In this document: positions 61,884 to 64,000 of the stretch, in pieces
Layout of the letters: every line of letters starts with the position of its first letter
Position numbering within the stretch: the stretch's first letter is position 1
Assembly: GCF_017876575.1 (NCBI RefSeq)
Contig: NZ_JAGIOE010000001.1
Coordinates: 3,576,443 to 3,640,442, forward strand
DNA: 64,000 nt
Reading direction: 5' to 3'
From: Paeniglutamicibacter psychrophenolicus
Lineage (GTDB): Bacteria > Actinomycetota > Actinomycetes > Actinomycetales > Micrococcaceae
Notes under the pieces: generated by a model
What the model saw: the letters and a program-made list of their open reading frames with translations, nothing else
Told to the model about the DNA's origin: nothing
The model's database searches: none
Position numbers and translations under genes: made by a program

Positions 61884-63011
61884 ATGCCAGCCGATTCCCA
61901 GGTCCCCGAACCGGGGCAGCCCGATCCGCACCCGTCCTGGGGCCCGCCCCCGTCCGGGTGGGACGGGCAGCCGGATGTCCCATCCGGCGCCGGACCGGAT
62001 CCCGCGCACCGCTTCCAGCAACCGTTCCGGCAACCGGCGAAGCCCGGGGTGATCGAACTGCGGCCGCTGGGGTTCGGGGACCTGCTCGATGCGACATTCG
62101 CCGTCATCCGGCTCGCGCCGATCCCCACGTTGCTCAACGCGGTGCTGGTCCAGCTGCTGCCGGCCCTGCTCGCACTGTGGCTGTTGCTTCCCTGGTTCAC
62201 CGGCTTCGAGGTGTCCTTGGACCCGGGCCTGTCCTCCCCCGCCGAGGTGCTGCAGGGGCTCGAACGGTCCTGGCCGTCACTGGCCGCGGGGTTCGGCGGC
62301 TACCTGGTGGTGCAGCTGCTGGCCGGGGTGCTGGTCGTTGGGCCGAGCACCGTCGCCGCGATGCGCGCCACCCTGGGCCTGCGCACCGGGTGGGGCGCAT
62401 CGCTGGCGTTGAGCTCGCGGGCGATGATCCGGTTGGCGGCCTGGAACCTGTTGGCCGGAGCCGCGGTGCTGCTGGTGCTGGCGCTCTCGGTGGCAGGCGC
62501 CGTCGCCCTGGCTCGCCCGCTGGGGCTGGCCGCCGCGGGCATCCTTTTGGTCCTCTGGCTCCTGGCGCTGTTGCCGCTGTATGTGTGGCTGGCCATCAAG
62601 CTCTGCTTCGGACCGGTCGAGCTGGTGGCCAGGTCCATGGGCATCGGCGCGGCCATCGCCTCCTCGTGGAGGCTGGTGCGCGGATCCTGGTGGCGGATCC
62701 TGGGGATCCTGCTGGTGGTCGGCATCGTCCTGGGGCTGCTCTCGGGGCTCGTGATCCAGATCCTGGATGTGGCCACGGGCCAGTTCGTCTCCGGCTCCAA
62801 CGCGGCCCTCGGCGTGTGGGTCGGCGTTGCCGCCCAGGCGGTCGTGGGCGCCTTGTCCACGGTGCTGGGGCAGGTCATGGTCACGCTGCTGCATGTCGAT
62901 GCCCGGATCAGGCACGAGCGCCTGGACCTGGTGCTGGAGGCGGAATCCCGCACCGGTCCCCCGCACCCGATTCCCGGGCACGGGGCACGCACCATCCGGC
63001 CGCCCCGGTAG
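61884..63011 (+). CDS. Multi-pass membrane protein, GDPD-membrane-domain-like
   Basis: A 375-aa protein. Residues 1-55 are Pro/Gly/Gln-rich and cytoplasmic. VIELRPLGFGDLLDATFAVIRLAPI is the start pattern of the membrane domain often annotated as glycerophosphoryl diester phosphodiesterase membrane domain, followed by six hydrophobic segments (about 75-105, 135-160, 185-205, 210-235, 270-295 and 310-340). No phosphodiesterase catalytic domain is present, so enzyme activity should not be assumed. The ATG follows GAGG at about ten bases. It is divergent from mtrA, a position I recall for related Micrococcaceae. The function is unknown. Confidence 0.8.
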   Translation: MPADSQVPEPGQPDPHPSWGPPPSGWDGQPDVPSGAGPDPAHRFQQPFRQPAKPGVIELRPLGFGDLLDATFAVIRLAPIPTLLNAVLVQLLPALLALWLLLPWFTGFEVSLDPGLSSPAEVLQGLERSWPSLAAGFGGYLVVQLLAGVLVVGPSTVAAMRATLGLRTGWGASLALSSRAMIRLAAWNLLAGAAVLLVLALSVAGAVALARPLGLAAAGILLVLWLLALLPLYVWLAIKLCFGPVELVARSMGIGAAIASSWRLVRGSWWRILGILLVVGIVLGLLSGLVIQILDVATGQFVSGSNAALGVWVGVAAQAVVGALSTVLGQVMVTLLHVDARIRHERLDLVLEAESRTGPPHPIPGHGARTIRPPR

Positions 63012-63045
63012 GCCCGGCGGCGGCTTTGGCCCTGGCCATTTGGCC

Positions 63046-64000
63046 CTAGCCGTCGACGCGAACCTGGTTCAGCGCCTCGGCGTAGCCTGCCAGGCGCCCG
63101 AGCACTGCGGTCGCCTGCGCCGGGGAGAGCTCGGCCAGACCCGACGAAGGGGTCAGCACCAGGGCGCCGAGCGCCGCATCGGGCAGCCCAAGCTGGCGCC
63201 ACGGACGGCGGATGGCATTAACGGCCTCCACGACGCCGGGCAGCTTCGAGCCGGCATCCACGGTACCGAGCCACAGTCGCGTGCCGGATTCCACCGCCCC
63301 GGCAATCAGCTCCCACCCGGGCACGGTCAGCGAGGCGGCATTGGCGCCCAGCGCATCGGCGCCCGCCTCCAGCGCGGTGGCGGCAAGGCTCGTCCAGGTT
63401 CCGGGTTCGGCCTCGGCACCGATGACGACCTCCGCGGCGCCGGCGCCCCGCAGCGCCTGCACCAGTTCGCTCCACCAGCCGCGCAGTTCGGCGGCGGGCA
63501 CCGAGCGCAGCGTGCGGTAGCCGCTGGAGGTCGGCAGCGTCCCGTTGAGCACCGCCCCGGCGTCGGGCTCGTCGATGTACACGGTGATCTTCTGCCCGCC
63601 GGTCATCCGGGAGACCGCCTCGAGGTGCCGGGCGGCGCCCAGCGCCAGGGACTGGGCCAGGTCGCGGCGGGCACCGTGGTCGGAGACGGCGCGTTCGCCG
63701 TGGTGCAGGTGCAGGTTTGCGGCCAGCGTGGCGGGGCCCGGGAACTGGATCTTCAGCTCGGTGCCGCCGGATTCCTCGGCGCCGATGGCATCGGCCAGCA
63801 CATTCAGGTCGGTGCGAAACGCCGAGGCGGCCCGCCGGGCATCGATGCCCGGGGCCGCGGCCAGGCGCCAGCCGTAGGGCTGCAGGTCCACGACCATCTC
63901 CTCCAGCAGCTGCGCGCCGCGGCCGATCGCGTCGGAGCCGACGCCGCGGTCCGGAAGCTGGTGCAGGTGCGGCAGGTTCGGCGCGCCGATCTCGCCGCGG
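63046..64000 (-). CDS. Methionine-synthase-like protein (MetE C-terminal family), N-terminus outside the window
   Basis: Reading on the minus strand, the frame is open from the window edge to the stop at 63046, giving at least 318 residues. The visible start is RGEIGAPNLPHLHQLPDRGV, then GSDAIGRGAQLLEEMVVDLQ, PYGWRLAAAPG and ELKIQFPGPATLAANLHL. This matches the short actinobacterial proteins related to the C-terminal half of cobalamin-independent methionine synthase (UROD/MetE-like barrel, as in Rv3015c). The zinc-binding His/Cys residues of MetE are not evident, so methionine synthase activity is doubtful. It is convergent with the membrane-protein gene. Confidence 0.8.
   Translation of the reverse strand, partial: RGEIGAPNLPHLHQLPDRGVGSDAIGRGAQLLEEMVVDLQPYGWRLAAAPGIDARRAASAFRTDLNVLADAIGAEESGGTELKIQFPGPATLAANLHLHHGERAVSDHGARRDLAQSLALGAARHLEAVSRMTGGQKITVYIDEPDAGAVLNGTLPTSSGYRTLRSVPAAELRGWWSELVQALRGAGAAEVVIGAEAEPGTWTSLAATALEAGADALGANAASLTVPGWELIAGAVESGTRLWLGTVDAGSKLPGVVEAVNAIRRPWRQLGLPDAALGALVLTPSSGLAELSPAQATAVLGRLAGYAEALNQVRVDG

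Overview
The window is a 64-kb piece of a high-GC Gram-positive chromosome. It reads as an actinobacterium of the Micrococcaceae type (Arthrobacter or a close relative). The gene content supports this: Wag31/DivIVA, the MtrA-MtrB-LpqB module, GlnA2 beside GlnE, polyphosphate glucokinase, a 180-kDa NAD-glutamate dehydrogenase, Rv2175c- and Rv3235-like proteins, and PdtaS. The genus is inferred; no rRNA is present to confirm it. MurE carries a DDPH rather than a DNPR motif, which suggests lysine-type rather than diaminopimelate-type peptidoglycan.

Layout. 1-690: the 3' end of a frameshifted IS630-type transposase, which stops just short of glnE. 696-10.9 kb: nitrogen and housekeeping genes (glnE, glnA2, panB, a SPOR-like small protein, map, ppgK, nrdR, hisD, an SRPBCC protein). 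10.96-35.0 kb: one long minus-strand block holding the division and cell-wall (dcw) cluster. Its transcription order is mraZ-rsmH-ftsL-ftsI-murE-murF-mraY-murD-ftsW-murG-murC-ftsQ-ftsZ-pgeF-sepF-yggT-divIVA-lspA-rluD-dnaE. Many of these genes overlap by 1-4 bases (TAATG, GTGA, ATGA), which points to translational coupling. The gene for the YggS PLP protein, often found between pgeF and sepF, is absent. 35.0-35.6 kb is a long non-coding stretch carrying the mraZ promoter and its operator repeats. 35.6-40.8 kb: a DUF3040 protein, DNA polymerase IV, a polyprenyl diphosphate synthase, an Rv2175c-like DNA-binding protein and a secreted four-LysM transglycosylase. 40.8-49.9 kb: pdtaS, gdh, a CpaE/ParA-like ATPase, a SAF-domain membrane protein and a conserved hypothetical protein. 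50.0-57.4 kb: a membrane LysM protein, an Rv3235-like protein, secA, a YcaQ-like protein, hpf and comF. 57.4-61.7 kb: lpqB-mtrB-mtrA. 61.9-64.0 kb: a multi-pass membrane protein and the C-terminal part of a methionine-synthase-like protein cut by the window edge.

Most of the window is conserved core genome. The places most worth a second look are: (1) the mraZ promoter, overlapped by four hexamers at exact 10-base spacing; (2) the SAF/CpaE-like pair, which has no pilus genes nearby and an ATPase lacking the usual Walker A lysine; (3) the dense set of palindromes between hisD and nrdR; (4) the hairpin-plus-T-run leader of the LysM-transglycosylase gene; (5) several genes whose -10 box sits 5-7 bases before the start codon, implying leaderless mRNAs. 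I found no CRISPR array, tRNA, rRNA, prophage or obvious defence island.
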